This document shows positions 1 to 11,140 of a DNA stretch of 64,000 nucleotides, piece after piece. Position numbers and translations under genes: made by a program. The stretch spans positions 124,001 to 188,000 of the forward strand of contig JAWZYV010000069.1 of assembly GCA_038373885.1 (NCBI GenBank). Direction: 5' to 3'. The DNA comes from Cheiracanthium punctorium (Eukaryota; Arthropoda; Arachnida; Araneae; Cheiracanthiidae). A model generated the notes under the pieces. That model did not search any database. It had not been told where the DNA came from and saw only the letters and a program-made list of their open reading frames with translations. Positions within the stretch are counted from its first letter, which is position 1; every line of letters starts with the position of its first letter.

Positions 1-576
1 CATCTGTTCATTGTTTCAAAAAGAACTGTTGGTCGGTGAGCAATGCATTAGGTATGTTTCTTGAAAGTTAAATTCCTATTAGTTAAAACTTTTCAAAACA
101 GACACAGCCTATTAAGTAAATTTTTGAACCAAAAATTTAAATTTAATATTTGGAAATATAGCATGTATATTTTGTAATCTATCAGTGAAATGCTATAATA
201 ATTTTGAAAAAGAAGGATTCCTGTTTTTTTAGATTGCATTGTACTTTCAAGTATTATTTTAAATTTTATGCGTGTAAGTTTATAATACAACCTTATTCAG
301 AAGTATGTTCTAGTACATGTTTCATTTTAAATCTATCTTGTGTGATGTACAAAAAGCAGCCCTCACAAATTATAAAATTCATCATGCGATAGCTTCATTG
401 TACAACATTAATGTAGTACATGATTTTCATTTGATTTCGTATATGCTTTCTTAACTACCTAGACTACCGCATGAAAATCAGCATGCGTTTGTGAATGTAC
501 AGCTCTGTACAGTTATGAACTCTAAAAGTCATCCAAGTGTGCATAAAGAACTGATAGCTTAATACGTCCATTTCAG
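1..576 (+). other. Intron of the EGF-repeat gene (partial)
   Basis: AT-rich DNA upstream of the first visible EGF exon. It ends in a good acceptor (tccatttcag) at 576. No cysteine-rich exon, RNA gene or repeat was recognised in it. Confidence 0.6.
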
Positions 577-705
577 TTTGCAAGCATGGATTCTTTGGCC
601 TCCACTGTGCACAGATGTGCTTATGTAAAAAAGATGAGCCTTGTCATCACATCACTGGGGAATGCGAATGCCCAGCTGGTACCATGGGGAAAGGATGTGA
701 ATTAA
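577..705 (+). CDS. Multiple EGF-like domain protein, exon encoding EGF repeat 1 of 9 visible
   Basis: First visible coding exon of a gene whose 5' part lies outside the window. It encodes one repeat beginning CKHGFFGLHC with eight cysteines in the spacing of laminin/MEGF-type EGF modules. The exon sits between cag at 576 and a gtacgt donor at 706. It starts with two bases completing a codon and ends with one base, so it is phase 1-1, as are the eight repeat exons that follow. Repeats of this kind occur in MEGF6, MEGF10/11-Draper and SREC proteins, where tandem modules form a rod used in adhesion, phagocytic recognition or extracellular matrix. Those roles are family knowledge. Which family member this is cannot be decided, because the EMI domain and N-terminus are not in view. 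Confidence 0.9.
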   Translation, partial: FASMDSLASTVHRCAYVKKMSLVITSLGNANAQLVPWGKDVN

Positions 706-1665
706 GTACGTATTTGGTGTTCTTAGTTATAATTTACTTAGTACCACACATTTAAGCTTTTCATAGGTTGATTTTATTTTGTAATAAAAAATAATATTTT
801 AAGTAATTTTTTGCACTCAATTGACTGAGTGAGTCATAAGCTCGTGTAAATTTATAAAAAAGTGAAATTGGGATTCAGAAGTGCAGTTTGCAGGAAAAAG
901 TTCAATTAATTTCATTTTTATTATTATTAATTATTTTTGGCATTAAAAATTAATTCAAAAGTTCATTATAGAGTGATGAAAACGACAGTAAATAGGATGT
1001 AATCTGCTCGTGCTCACTTTATTTCAATTCCAAAAGGCTGGATTGGACCACAGGACCACTTTCTATGCTGAGGCCAGTCACAATGTCTTTAAAATCTACG
1101 CAGGCAAATTTGGATGGACAACAATACGGCTTCAATTTGAAGCACGGTATATTTTTGATTTCAAATATCATCACTACCTACCATCAATCCACCGGTATTA
1201 AGGTCGAGTGATTGTGGGGGATCGCACAAACCAGTATACTCGATTGATTACTCCATATTCACTACACAGGTCAGCTTTACTACTAACGTTTTATTTCGTA
1301 AAAATAACATGATCACAATCGTCAATCGACAGAAGAAAACCACGTGCTTGATTGCTTTTTATGATTTTTTAAGTCTCACATTTGGCAACTGTAAATGGTA
1401 ACGGCGCCTTCTATAGGAAACGTTTTGAACTTTTTTTTTTTTTTTTTCCCAAAAAAAAAAAAAAAAAAATGTTTGGTAACAGGAATTTTGAAAGTTTTTT
1501 CCAACTTAAGATGCACCTGGCACATTTGCTTTCAGAGAAATTGTTTTTAATAATAATAAATATTTTATGCATATTTAAATTGGAAGCAATGTAAAAATTT
1601 CATCTTTATATATATATATATATATATAAAGATTATATATATATATATATATATAAAGAAATAAA

Positions 1666-1703
<38 letters not shown>

Positions 1704-1727
1704 TTTATTTCTCCCTCTATTTATTAG
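706..1727 (+). other. Intron
   Basis: AT-rich intron of 1.02 kb. It holds mononucleotide T and A runs near 1430-1470 and a (TA)n palindromic block just before the acceptor. A somewhat less AT-rich stretch at 1010-1260 resembles transposon debris but could not be classified. Confidence 0.7.
1607..1711. repeat. (TA)n microsatellite with an 11-bp inverted repeat around it
   Basis: Three TA runs lie in tandem. The last (about 1669-1700) is bracketed by gaaataaatga at 1658-1668 and its exact complement tcatttatttc at 1701-1711, so positions 1658-1711 can fold into a single long hairpin. It ends 16 bp before the acceptor of the next EGF exon. Confidence 0.9.
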
Positions 1728-1856
1728 CTTGCCCAGAAGGGCGGTTCGGTGCCGATTGCAAGGAGAAGTGCAAATGCTTATCCAACGAACACTGTGACCC
1801 GGTTAATGGTAAATGCTACTGCAGATCAGGATTTCAAGGACCAAATTGTGATAAAA
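1728..1856 (+). CDS. EGF repeat 2 exon
   Basis: Begins CPEGRFGADC and carries eight cysteines in 42 residues. Acceptor ttattag at 1727 and donor gtatgt at 1857. At 129 bp it keeps the phase 1-1 frame. The polypyrimidine tract is short (ctccctctatttattag) because the (TA)n hairpin lies directly upstream. Confidence 0.92.
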
Positions 1857-2586
1857 GTATGTTCCCCATTATTTAGCTTTTAGATTTAGATTTTTAAAAA
1901 AGGATACATATATCTATTGAGTACAAGTTGCAAGTTTTGAAAAGGTAAAATCAAATTCAAGCTAAATACTTCAAAAAACATAAGTTTAATTGTTGATTGT
2001 ATAATTAAGCATTGTGATTACATTATGCAACATATTACAAAGTTTTCTAACACATATTTTTTATCAGTATCATTCTTAGTTTCTCTTATCATGGCAGACG
2101 CTGACGCTTTCACTTATCCGAAATTTAAAATGTTATTGCTGCTTGATTGGAAATGTTAATAATGAAAAGGATTATGGTTATTTGGACAACAAACCTGGAG
2201 GAATACGAACCTTTAAGATGTAATTTTTCAGCCTGATTAAAAAAATATCGTAAAGGAAACCTAAAACATCTTTTATTGCAACAAAAAATGTCGGCCGATG
2301 TCATGGCTGACCTGTATTATTTTGATAATTGAATTTTGTCTGTTAGTTTTATATATATATAAGTGTGTGCGTGTGTGTGTCTTTTTATTAAAAATTTATT
2401 ATTTTTCTGAGTCAATCCGTATATGCTTTAAGTTCAGTTGAGGCTTAGGTGCATGTTAGTTCTTAAAAATACCCCCAGTTTGAAGTTTCACCAGTCGCTT
2501 TGCTCAGGCTTATGTATTAAATTTTATTACCTTATTGTAAATAATGTTTTGTTTGGAAAGTAATACAATATTGGGTATCTTTACAG
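1857..2586 (+). other. Intron
   Basis: 730-bp AT-rich intron with a small TA/GT microsatellite at about 2350-2382. No gene or classifiable transposon was seen. Confidence 0.7.
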
Positions 2587-2715
2587 TATGCCCGAATGGT
2601 ACATTTGGGCTAAACTGCTCTCAGCAATGCTTTTGTGAGAATGAAGCTGACTGTGACCCTTTAACTGGCGAATGCATTTGTAAACATGGATTTACTGGAC
2701 CCACTTGCGGACAAG
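2587..2715 (+). CDS. EGF repeat 3 exon
   Basis: Begins CPNGTFGLNC, eight cysteines, with a DPLTGEC core matching the repeat consensus. Acceptor tttacag at 2586, donor gtaact at 2716, 129 bp, phase 1-1. The NCS tripeptide in LNCS is a possible N-glycosylation site in an extracellular module. Confidence 0.92.
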
Positions 2716-3653
2716 GTAACTGAATTTTGTGTCATTTCTTACCTATAACATATTTACCTGTTAATAAAAAAAAATAATTTTCTGCTGATATTACGTGGCC
2801 ATAACAGTTTTCTCTATATTAGGGCAAAATTTTTATTTTCCCTTTTATTTCAGAAGTTATTTTATTTTTATTTCATTTAATGAAATTTCCGTTTCAATCT
2901 GATCATAAGTTTTGAGTGTATCATTTAACGCACTGCGTTTCACAATATGACTATATTTTTTAACAGTTAAAACAACGCTGTAACCAAAAAAAGGGGTGGT
3001 CCATGAGTCCAGACCTCCTTCCCCCCCCCCACTCAGAAATTTCGATTTTTGTTCAAAAAAAAATGATAATGAAGTATTTTTGTGAAAAATTCTGTCTTTT
3101 CGCCTTTTTGGACTGTCCCCGAAATGTTTTGATGAGCACGGCCCTGAGCGAAAACACAGTAAAAAAAAAAAAAAGTGATTCACTCGAAATCAAACATTTT
3201 ATTTCTAAACGTGAACAATTGTTTGTTGGTTAAAATCAGTTACTAAAAAAATATATGATTTTTTTTACATCGTCTAGCAATTGAGTGTTTCAGAATGGTA
3301 TAACCACTTTAATACTTAGTATAACTTCTAGAATTTTCTAGAAAAAGTAAGTTTTCTAGAAAAGTTTCTTCGAGAAAAAGAGCGAAACTGCGAACTTGCT
3401 ATGTGTGAACAAACGTTTAGTGTTCAGTTTGATCAATATTTCCTTATTGCATGTAGTCCGGCGACGTTTTAATACTGCTTTCCCATTTGTGTACGCTTGT
3501 CAAACAAATAAATTCCAGTCTTTTTCATGCTGTTAAATCAGGTGGAACTGATAGCCGGTGTACTGCTTTCAACACTTCAATAATCATTTTGATTTATATT
3601 TGAAACTATTTTTGTAGTTTTTATTGAACTAATCTGTTACATTTATACTGCAG
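2716..3653 (+). other. Intron with transposon debris
   Basis: 938-bp intron. Positions about 2990-3160 look like one end of a hAT MITE: a C-rich tract and a right end reading gagcacggccctg. No matching left terminus or target-site duplication was found. A heat-shock-element cluster follows at 3326-3376. The acceptor tactgcag precedes the next exon. Confidence 0.6.
3326..3376. promoter_or_regulatory. Cluster of heat-shock-element half-sites
   Basis: Positions 3326-3343 read TTCtaGAAttTTCtaGAA: four alternating half-sites spaced exactly 5 bp apart, a textbook high-affinity HSF-binding arrangement. Two more paired sites follow, TTCtaGAA at 3354-3361 and TTCgaGAA at 3369-3376. The sequence match is direct. 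Binding, and any promoter it would serve, is inference. No heat-shock gene is visible nearby; it lies inside an intron of the EGF gene and may belong to transposon-derived DNA. Confidence 0.55.
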
Positions 3654-3782
3654 AATGTCCAGAAGGTTATTATGGAGAATCGTGTCTAAAAACATGTCAT
3701 TGTCGAAATGGAGCTAAATGTGATCCGGAAACTGGAAAATGCAATTGCCCATCTGGTTTCACAGGAGAAAGATGTGAAGAAC
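3654..3782 (+). CDS. EGF repeat 4 exon
   Basis: Begins CPEGYYGESC, eight cysteines, DPETGKC core. Acceptor tactgcag at 3653, donor gtaaaa at 3783, 129 bp, phase 1-1. Confidence 0.92.
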
Positions 3783-4352
3783 GTAAAAAGTTTTTCTTTT
3801 TTTATATCTCAATAATTGTTTTATAAATACATGCGAAAATAAGCACGTTCCCAAAACTTTAAAATTCAAAATATAATCCCTAAATTATAACTGATGCTCT
3901 AATCTATAACTTTCTTATTGATGTCCTTTTGCATTATTAATTTGTGAAGTTTACAAACTATCTGCATCTTATGTTTTTCGTAAAATGGAAGAGAAATATT
4001 TTCATAGTATTTTATACCTGTGCGGGATTATTTTCTATTCATTTTGTTTACTGGTTTATTAATTACATTTTAAAAAATAATGAAGGAGTACTTTTGTGTT
4101 ATTGATGATTTTTTTTTGCCATTAAAGTTTAACTAAATTGGCGTAATATGATAGGCATTTGATGATATCTGCTTGCAACAGTAAAAATTTGAAAAATACC
4201 TATGTCCGTAATATTTTATTTTCGGTTACTGTTTTCCTTTACTTTTTATTACTATAATAACTGAGTGAACGTCATTTTGTAAAATATAAGATTGTGTGAA
4301 ATAAGACTGGCTACCAGAGATATGACACCTTCTTTAATGTTTTTCTGTTTAG
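3783..4352 (+). other. Intron
   Basis: 570-bp AT-rich intron. Nothing beyond splice sites was recognised. Confidence 0.7.
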
Positions 4353-4478
4353 CTTGTCCTGAGGGTAAGTATGGAGAAGACTGCAAAAATAATTGTCAAT
4401 GTACAAGTAACAAGTGCGATCCAAAGACGGGGCAGTGTATATGCCTACCATATACAAGTGGAAATGACTGTAAAGAAG
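4353..4478 (+). CDS. EGF repeat 5 exon
   Basis: Begins CPEGKYGEDC and has eight cysteines, but the loop between cysteines 4 and 5 is one residue shorter than in repeats 1-4, giving 126 bp. Acceptor tctgtttag at 4352, donor gtaata at 4479. The following intron is only 88 bp (4479-4566). Confidence 0.92.
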
Positions 4479-4566
4479 GTAATATGTAATTCGTTGTCGT
4501 TATACCACTGTCGTACATGCGTTATTTCGCAAAAGAATTTATAATTCACAGAAATTCGTCTTTCAG

Positions 4567-4695
4567 GCTGCCCTCATGGACTGTTCGGACCAAATTGCTT
4601 GTTAGAATGCCACTGTAAGCATAATGCTTCATGCGATCCTATAACAGGTTGCTGTAACTGTCCAGAAGGCTATATGGGAGGTCACTGTGAATATG
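4567..4695 (+). CDS. EGF repeat 6 exon (nine cysteines)
   Basis: Begins CPHGLFGPNC. The usual TGxCxC segment reads TGCCNC, so this module has nine cysteines rather than eight, leaving one without an obvious partner. Acceptor tctttcag at 4566, donor gtaatc at 4696, 129 bp, phase 1-1. The sequence KHNAS contains an NAS sequon. Confidence 0.92.
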
Positions 4696-6549
4696 GTAAT
4701 CAGAAACTCTCTGTTGTTAGAGCATTATTATTTTGTCTACTATTGTAACTTATTTGTTTGAACGTCGTAATTTTGAATATTATTATACATAAATAGACAA
4801 ACAAGAAGGAAGCAAATGTCAATTTTCATGCTCTTAATTTCTTTATCTGGTGCACTTAATTTCTCTGATTCTAGTTAACAATGATATGCGAATTGCGTAG
4901 TGAAATTCGGGTATCAGTGTGTTATGTGACGTTTGATATATTTAGTCAAAATCTCTATGTAATGCTGAAAAATGCAATCTAATGAACGATAAATTTAAAT
5001 ATTTTGGAATCTTAAGTATATGCTTGCTAATCCGGAAAAGCCCGAATTTTTATTATTTTTTAATTTCACTCTCCATATTAATTTCTTGTCTTAAGGTAGC
5101 ATAAAACACTTTTTTCACCAGAAATTTTGAATAATGGTATTCAGAAATTGCTAGTACAAACGGTACCGCTAGGCTATTACGTTTTCCCAACAAAATGGGG
5201 TCTTTCAAAGTAATGATTGCTGGTACCAAACGGTACCACTAGACTTTACTGGGTTAAGCTAAGGTTAATGTGAAAATTCTGTATTACTTCTTTTGTGACA
5301 TCTCCGAAAACGGTTTTTTTAACTTTTTTAAATTTAATTATTAAGTTGAATAGACAATAGTGCAAAGTACAAATCATGCAATCCTATCTTGTGCGTTATT
5401 AGTCATCTCCAAAATCAATGTGGGATCTATGAAATCAATGTTAACAATCGCAGATTTTTTTTCATCCTTTTTTTAAAGATTGTGACTATAGGATACACCC
5501 GGTAGAGATGATTTACTTATTTTAAATAAACAATTATCGATGAATATGTCCTGTTCTGCCTTTTCGTATCATAGCCATTAGGACAGATAATTTTGCCGCA
5601 TAGCTTGAGCACCAGTATCAACATTGACAAATGCAAATAGCAATTACAGTACGAAATACTTTTTTTAAAAATTATATTTTTAGGAAATTTAAATGTTGCT
5701 GTAAAATGCCTATCATTCAAACTTCAAGTAAAAAAATGAAATAAATAAATAAAAGTTAAAAGATATCCAGAAAACTTGGAATGATATCCTGAAAAGGCTG
5801 ATGCATATGTGGTAGGCAGATAGTGTAAAATAGTTATTACAAAATTTATTATAAAATTTATTTTAAAATAAAAATAATTTTTCCTTTTAAGGAATTTTAA
5901 AATACGCGTTTTGAAAAAAGAGGGAAAAATTCTTGATAGCTGATTCTTAATTTTCTTTTTTCAAACTTATCCACCTCTTTTTTCTTAAATCCGTGGTTTG
6001 TTAACATGAGGCCATTATTCGAGACGTGCAATCCTTGGAAAAAGAGCAATGTCGCTAATTTACAATATAATCCAGTTTACTAGAGGTTAGTTTAAATCAA
6101 AATTTATGCACTACAAGTGAAACACTCAAAATTTGCCTTTTGCTGTATACAAATTGGTAATTAGACTGTACATCATTTTACATGAATCTTAATTAAAAAA
6201 CTTAGAAAAATGTTATATATTCGCCAAATTAGCGTAATATCAAAGTAAGGTCAGCTTTAAAGACATTTTGGAGCCGAATATGGCGAAGTGTTGCTAAAAA
6301 TTTCCAAACATCACAATTACCGAACACATGTTTTAAATTTTTAATTATTAACTTTAAAAAATTCTACTTGTGTCCTTATAATATTTAAGGACACATTTTT
6401 GCATCCCTATATTGTCTCTAAATGGTTAGGGTATTTAATCGTGCCTCCAGTTAGCCTAGTTTCCGAAGAGGTAGCATCACATTCATGTGTACATTGTTTA
6501 CTCCCATCTCTTAACAGGTTGCATTAATCTGTCTCTTCCAAAATTACAG
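4696..6549 (+). other. Intron
   Basis: 1.85-kb AT-rich intron. A 15-bp motif, aaacggtaccgctag, recurs with one change about 69 bp downstream (near 5158 and 5227). No other repeat, exon or classifiable element was seen. Confidence 0.65.
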
Positions 6550-6678
6550 AATGTCCATCAGGATGGTATGGAAAATTTTGCCAAGAACGTTGCGATTGTG
6601 TTGGAGATCGACCTTGTCATCCAGTAACTGGTACATGTAGCTGTGCTGCTGGAAGTCATGGTTCTAAATGTGAAAAAG
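6550..6678 (+). CDS. EGF repeat 7 exon
   Basis: Begins CPSGWYGKFC, eight cysteines, HPVTGTC core. Acceptor aaattacag at 6549, donor gtgaaa at 6679, 129 bp. The next intron is 90 bp. Confidence 0.92.
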
Positions 6679-6768
6679 GTGAAATATTTTTTCCTCCCTC
6701 ATGATTCAAACAATTATAAGATCACATAAAATCGCGCTTAACATATGTATATATATTTCCTTCTACAG

Positions 6769-6894
6769 AATGTGTTGTAGGCTTCTATGGTCATGGATGC
6801 CAAGAAGAATGCAAGTGTGGAACCCATTCTTGTGATCCTACGACTGGAGAATGTCATTGTCCACCAGGGTTTATTGGATCTCATTGTGGTGAAT
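6769..6894 (+). CDS. EGF repeat 8 exon
   Basis: Begins CVVGFYGHGC, eight cysteines, DPTTGEC core, with the shorter loop also seen in repeat 5 (126 bp). Acceptor cttctacag at 6768, donor gtgagt at 6895. It is followed by the largest intron of the gene. Confidence 0.92.
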
Positions 6895-7207
6895 GTGAGT
6901 GATATTTGCTTCTTTCCTCAAATAACTATAAAATTACGCAAAAAATAATAAATTCTAATAACATTTTTATTAAAGCCTTGATGTAGCAGTATATGTTTCC
7001 TATGTGTTTCAATATTTTAACCAGATCGTGCAAATATAAAATAGTAATATTTTGCTGAGAATACTATTTTTAATATATCAGTTAATAAAACTGAACAACC
7101 GAGACGAAGTCAATATATTTAATATAAACGGTTTTATTTGTATAAGTAAAATCTCGCTACAACTATATCTTCTGCAACCAAAATTCTCTCTATTGCGATA
7201 TTTTTAT

Positions 7208-7555
7208 GGTACATGAAGACGATGTTTCCGACCCCACATTACTGTGTGATTTTGAATCCTTGTGATGCTACCTCCGCTTAAAATTTTCCCAATAATCCTG
7301 AGTCACCCTGTATATGCAGGGTGATTCGTCACAGGCGCGTAGCCAGGAAAATTTTTCGGGGGGGATATGAACTTATATCTGCATAAATAGACGGAATTTC
7401 ATCACTAATCCAAAAATTTCGGGGGGGATATATCCCGATATCCCCCCCTGGCTACGCCCCTGATTCGTCATACTCGTAAAAAACATGTAATTAGTAGTAG
7501 AGGCGACCAATACGGCATGCAAAATGTGAAGTCGGAAACGTCACCTTTATGTACC
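7208..7555. repeat. Inverted repeat pair around a CACCCTG/CAGGGTG palindrome
   Basis: About 33 bp at 7208-7240 (core gatgtttccgacc) are repeated in reverse complement at 7523-7555. Near the middle, 7304-7323 reads caccctgtatatgcagggtg, itself palindromic with a TATA-like centre. A third diverged copy of the outer motif (gacgtttccgagctcacatt) lies near 15020. This looks like two head-to-head transposon ends. A hAT MITE has since inserted at 7332. Confidence 0.6.
7332..7462. mobile_element. hAT-type MITE, 131 bp
   Basis: Ends read caggcgcgtagccagg and (right end) cctggctacgcccctg, which are inverted repeats. The element is flanked by a perfect 8-bp target-site duplication, attcgtca, at 7324-7331 and 7463-7470. 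CAG-type termini and 8-bp duplications are diagnostic of the hAT superfamily. It has no coding capacity. Confidence 0.93.
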
Positions 7556-7733
7556 TTTTAATAATTACTTTAATGATCAATTCTGTAATCAATATATAAT
7601 TCATATCTTAATAGTCAATCCTGTTAATAATCAGTTTTAGTCAAGTTTTTGAACCATAACCGGAAGTTCATTCTGAATGTCATTCTGAACCGTCTTGGTT
7701 AACTCCACAACACCTTACATGTTCTTTACAAGT

Positions 7734-8036
7734 TAGTGGTAGCCCAGTGGTTAAGGCGTTGGACTCGAAACCGGAAGGTTGTGGGTTCGATACCGGCGTA
7801 CCGCTAAAGACCACCGTGTACATGCGGTGTACGTGCACGTTAAATCCGTGGTTCCGAAAGTCCTCTGGCGGTCGCTAGCAGTTTCCGAGGGGTGCCAATA
7901 TTCAGAAGTCCCCCACCTTCTGATGAGGTTCCAAATTGTGGCTGGAAATTCCGGGAAGGACGTATATGTAGCTCTAAGCGACACATTCAGTGACGCGAGC
8001 TGTCCTCTCCTGGCAAACAAACAAACAAACAAACAA
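7734..8036 (+). mobile_element. tRNA-derived SINE
   Basis: The head carries an RNA polymerase III A box (tagcccagtgg, 7740-7750) and B box (ggttcgatacc, near 7793). Between them is ggactcgaaacc, as in the anticodon arm of a tRNA-Ser(CGA). A body of about 220 bp unlike any tRNA follows, ending in a (caaa)n tail at about 8016-8036. The lack of a closing acceptor stem and the long 3' body distinguish it from a tRNA gene. Confidence 0.85.
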
Positions 8037-10213
8037 TAATGTACATATATATCGCTCGTTCGCTACATCCTAACTCAAAAGTAATGATTTTTCAGGAAAT
8101 GCGTTTGTTGTGCCGTGTTGTTCCGCAGGAAATTTTTAAAATCTCAAAAATGACATTATGTCATTAAAAGCAACAATTGCAAAATTGTCGCTATGGTATC
8201 AACTCAAAAATCATTATTTTTGAGTTGTGACGTTATTTCTGCAAATAAGCGACATATTCAGAAAAAAGTTAAATACATACAATATTTATATACACAGTGT
8301 TCCCATTAAAGTCCTTTGTCACCCCAGTAACTTCTGTATGGAGAGAGATATAGTCCTAAAAGTGAGGTTTAGGTACACTAAAATAGCTGTGTGTTATGCA
8401 ATGAAACTACTTATCGTTCCACGTGGCACCTAAATTAGGAGTTAGCGTTCTTATCTCAAACCAGGGCCATCGTGATTCTACCGGGCCTGCTCAAACACAT
8501 TAAGAGACATACAGGAAACAAGTCAATTGCAAAGTTGTCCAGCATAATCAATTTATTACAAAAAATAAAACGGTAATGCTACAAATGGAAGATATAAAAC
8601 TCACATCTGCTTGGTTTCATTTTCTAAAACGACACTTATCTGACATTAAGCTTATTCCTCCTTCATGTTCAAAATGCTTTACCATCAGAAACAATACATA
8701 TCTGGACTTTGGTCTGCAATTCCAGATGCTCATTATACACCATGGCAGGTGACAGCTGGCTCACTTATCACTAATACGTGTTTACTCCTATTTTTATTAA
8801 TGTGTGATGTACGCAAGGAGTCTTTTCTTACTAATTTGATGATGCTGAATAACTTTCTGAGTTTCTCCCTCCGTATCTTGTACCATTTTTGAGATATGAA
8901 CTCTAACTCCAATTTTAGAAGCTATATGGCGCTATAAGGTGATTATATTGCGTAGCTCATAACTATTCTATAAATCTACACCCAAAGGCGGGGATAGGCG
9001 TGGGCGATGTGGGCGACCGCCCACGGCCTCGCGCTTCCAAGGGCCTCGCATCAGTTTTCATGAAGGAATCTTGACATGCTCTCGAACCTAAATATTTTTA
9101 CCTAAGGGTTAGATCTTAAAATCAGAAAACAAGACATTTGAAATACGATTTCACCATAGTAACATGAGAATACTCCTTTGCATGAAAAATCATGAAGGAC
9201 GTCCCTCCTCTCGGAAATATTGTCTTGTTACGGGCTTGTATCTCGGAGATAGTTTCTGTATATTTAAGGGTGCAGTTCGAAGAAACAATACCTCACTCAC
9301 GGTCGTTTAAAATAAACTTTGAACTCAACAAAATTCTGAATGAGTCTTTATAAGCTGCACTACACGCTATAATCGATGAAAAAACTCTGCCTTTTATGAA
9401 ACATTCAGAAAAAATTCTTAATCATGGGACTGTACAGCAAAATTTTTCAAAAAGTGGCAGATTTTCCAAAATGTTTGATATTTAGTAGTACTTTACTTTA
9501 GCAATCGTAATTCAAGGAAAATAGTGCATTTTTGACTAAATATGATCACTTACAGTATTTTTTACAGCGAAGAACAATAGTAAATAGTAGTGGCATGAGA
9601 ACAGAAACTAATTATCTTAAGATCTTATTTAAATCGAAATTTCAGTATTAGTAGATTTTAATTTTTAATACCGCGTGAATAATTTAATAATCTACTGGTG
9701 AACCCCACTCCTTCCCCAGTAAAAAAGATTACTACGACTTTTTCGACCAAGTACTTTAAACTCAAATTTTGTTTGGCTTTCATTCCTTTACAAGAGTTAT
9801 TTTGGGTTATATTCTCCACTTTAAAGGCATAGTAAATGAGAACGGATTCAACAACAATCTCATGTCTTATAATTTTACAAGTTAATAATGTGAAACATTT
9901 TAAAAAAGAATTGCAATACAGAATTTCAAAAATGACTTAGATAAAAAAATGACAGAGAGAGCAATAAAGACATTAGATAACGCGATGGGAAAAAAAATCT
10001 ATTTTAAAATTGTGTTTACAGCTGTGATTCTTGTCGCTTAAATAGGGTTTAGAAAACACCGGAAAAATGTCCTGAGCTTGCTGAACCCGCGAGTGAGGAA
10101 GAAAATATAGGGGAACTTGGGGTATGAAACAAAATTTACCATTCCTTTTTTCCTGTTCACAAATTTGCATGTACAAAAATAAAATTAATGGACACATTTA
10201 ACCTACTCTTTTC

Positions 10214-10408
10214 CAGAGCCTGATTATGACCAACGGGGGCCCCGGGCATTGATGAATTTGGGGGCCCCCATCTATGAAATTTGTTTTATTTTTTCATAAA
10301 ATTTTGATAAGAAAAATATGTTTCAGAGCAATATTTGAAATTGGGGGTCCTTTCCAGCCGGGGGCCCTGGGCAAAGTCCCGATTTGCCCATGCGATAATA
10401 AGGCCCTG
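10214..10408. mobile_element. hAT-type MITE, 195 bp
   Basis: Termini cagagcctgattatg and (reverse complement of the right end) cagggccttattatc, with a perfect 8-bp duplication ctcttttc at 10206-10213 and 10409-10416. The interior has G/C-rich tracts (gggggcccc). It is inserted inside the 10108-11934 element. Confidence 0.92.
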
Positions 10409-10491
10409 CTCTTTTCCCCATCTAAATGAATTTTTAAAGTTTGTAAATAGCTTTTTCATATTTAAAAAATTACAAACGGTAAATGTCTGTC

Positions 10492-10534
10492 AGTGTTTCG
10501 TTGTACCCCAAATACTGGGGTACAACGAAACACT
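10492..10534. repeat. Perfect 19-bp palindrome with 5-nt loop
   Basis: Left arm 10492-10510 (agtgtttcgttgtacccca), spacer aatac, right arm 10516-10534, exactly complementary. Each arm contains one copy of the GGGGTACAACGAAAC motif of the surrounding transposon, so it probably represents paired transposase-binding sites rather than a host regulator. Confidence 0.95.
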
Positions 10535-11140
10535 TAATAACAAACACTTCAATAATATGAGTCAAATTTCAATTTTCAGCATAAATTCAAATTTCAGCAT
10601 AAATGCTTTATGTACAGTTATAATAAACATTAGTGAGACATAAATATGAAATTTAAATTGAAAAAAGAAATTTAATGAAACTCTTTATTGCTTAAGATGG
10701 AAACATGATACTTTTATTAGAAATTACCCAACAGTTTTTCATTTTATATTAAATTTATTTAAATCAAATTCAAAAATTAGCATTTCAGCTTTCCTTTCTC
10801 TATCACCTGAAGGAACAGGAGGTGGTAGTTATGATACAATTTGAGTTTTTTCAAAAATTTATGTGTCCGAAGAACTCACAAATTTGAAACTTTGGACTCA
10901 GTCGTTTGACGCACAGAACTTCGCATTACGTTTGATTTAAGTTCATTATATCCCCAACAGAGTACATTTGTTTACATTTAAGCTCACCTTCCTTGATTAA
11001 AACATAATCATTTAGAGCGGTACTGCTATGTGTCATACATCTTATGTGCGAATACCTCATAATCTGTATTCTTGTTTGTTTGTGTAACATATATTTCGGA
11101 TGTGTTTTCTTGTCCCACACATCCGAAAGAGGCCCACTCA

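Noticed and set aside
3377..3653. A heat-shock protein gene driven by the HSE cluster
   Set aside because: No ATG frame of useful length follows before the next EGF exon.
7734..7810. Functional tRNA-Ser gene
   Set aside because: A and B boxes are present, but the acceptor stem does not close and the sequence runs on into a SINE body with a (caaa)n tail.
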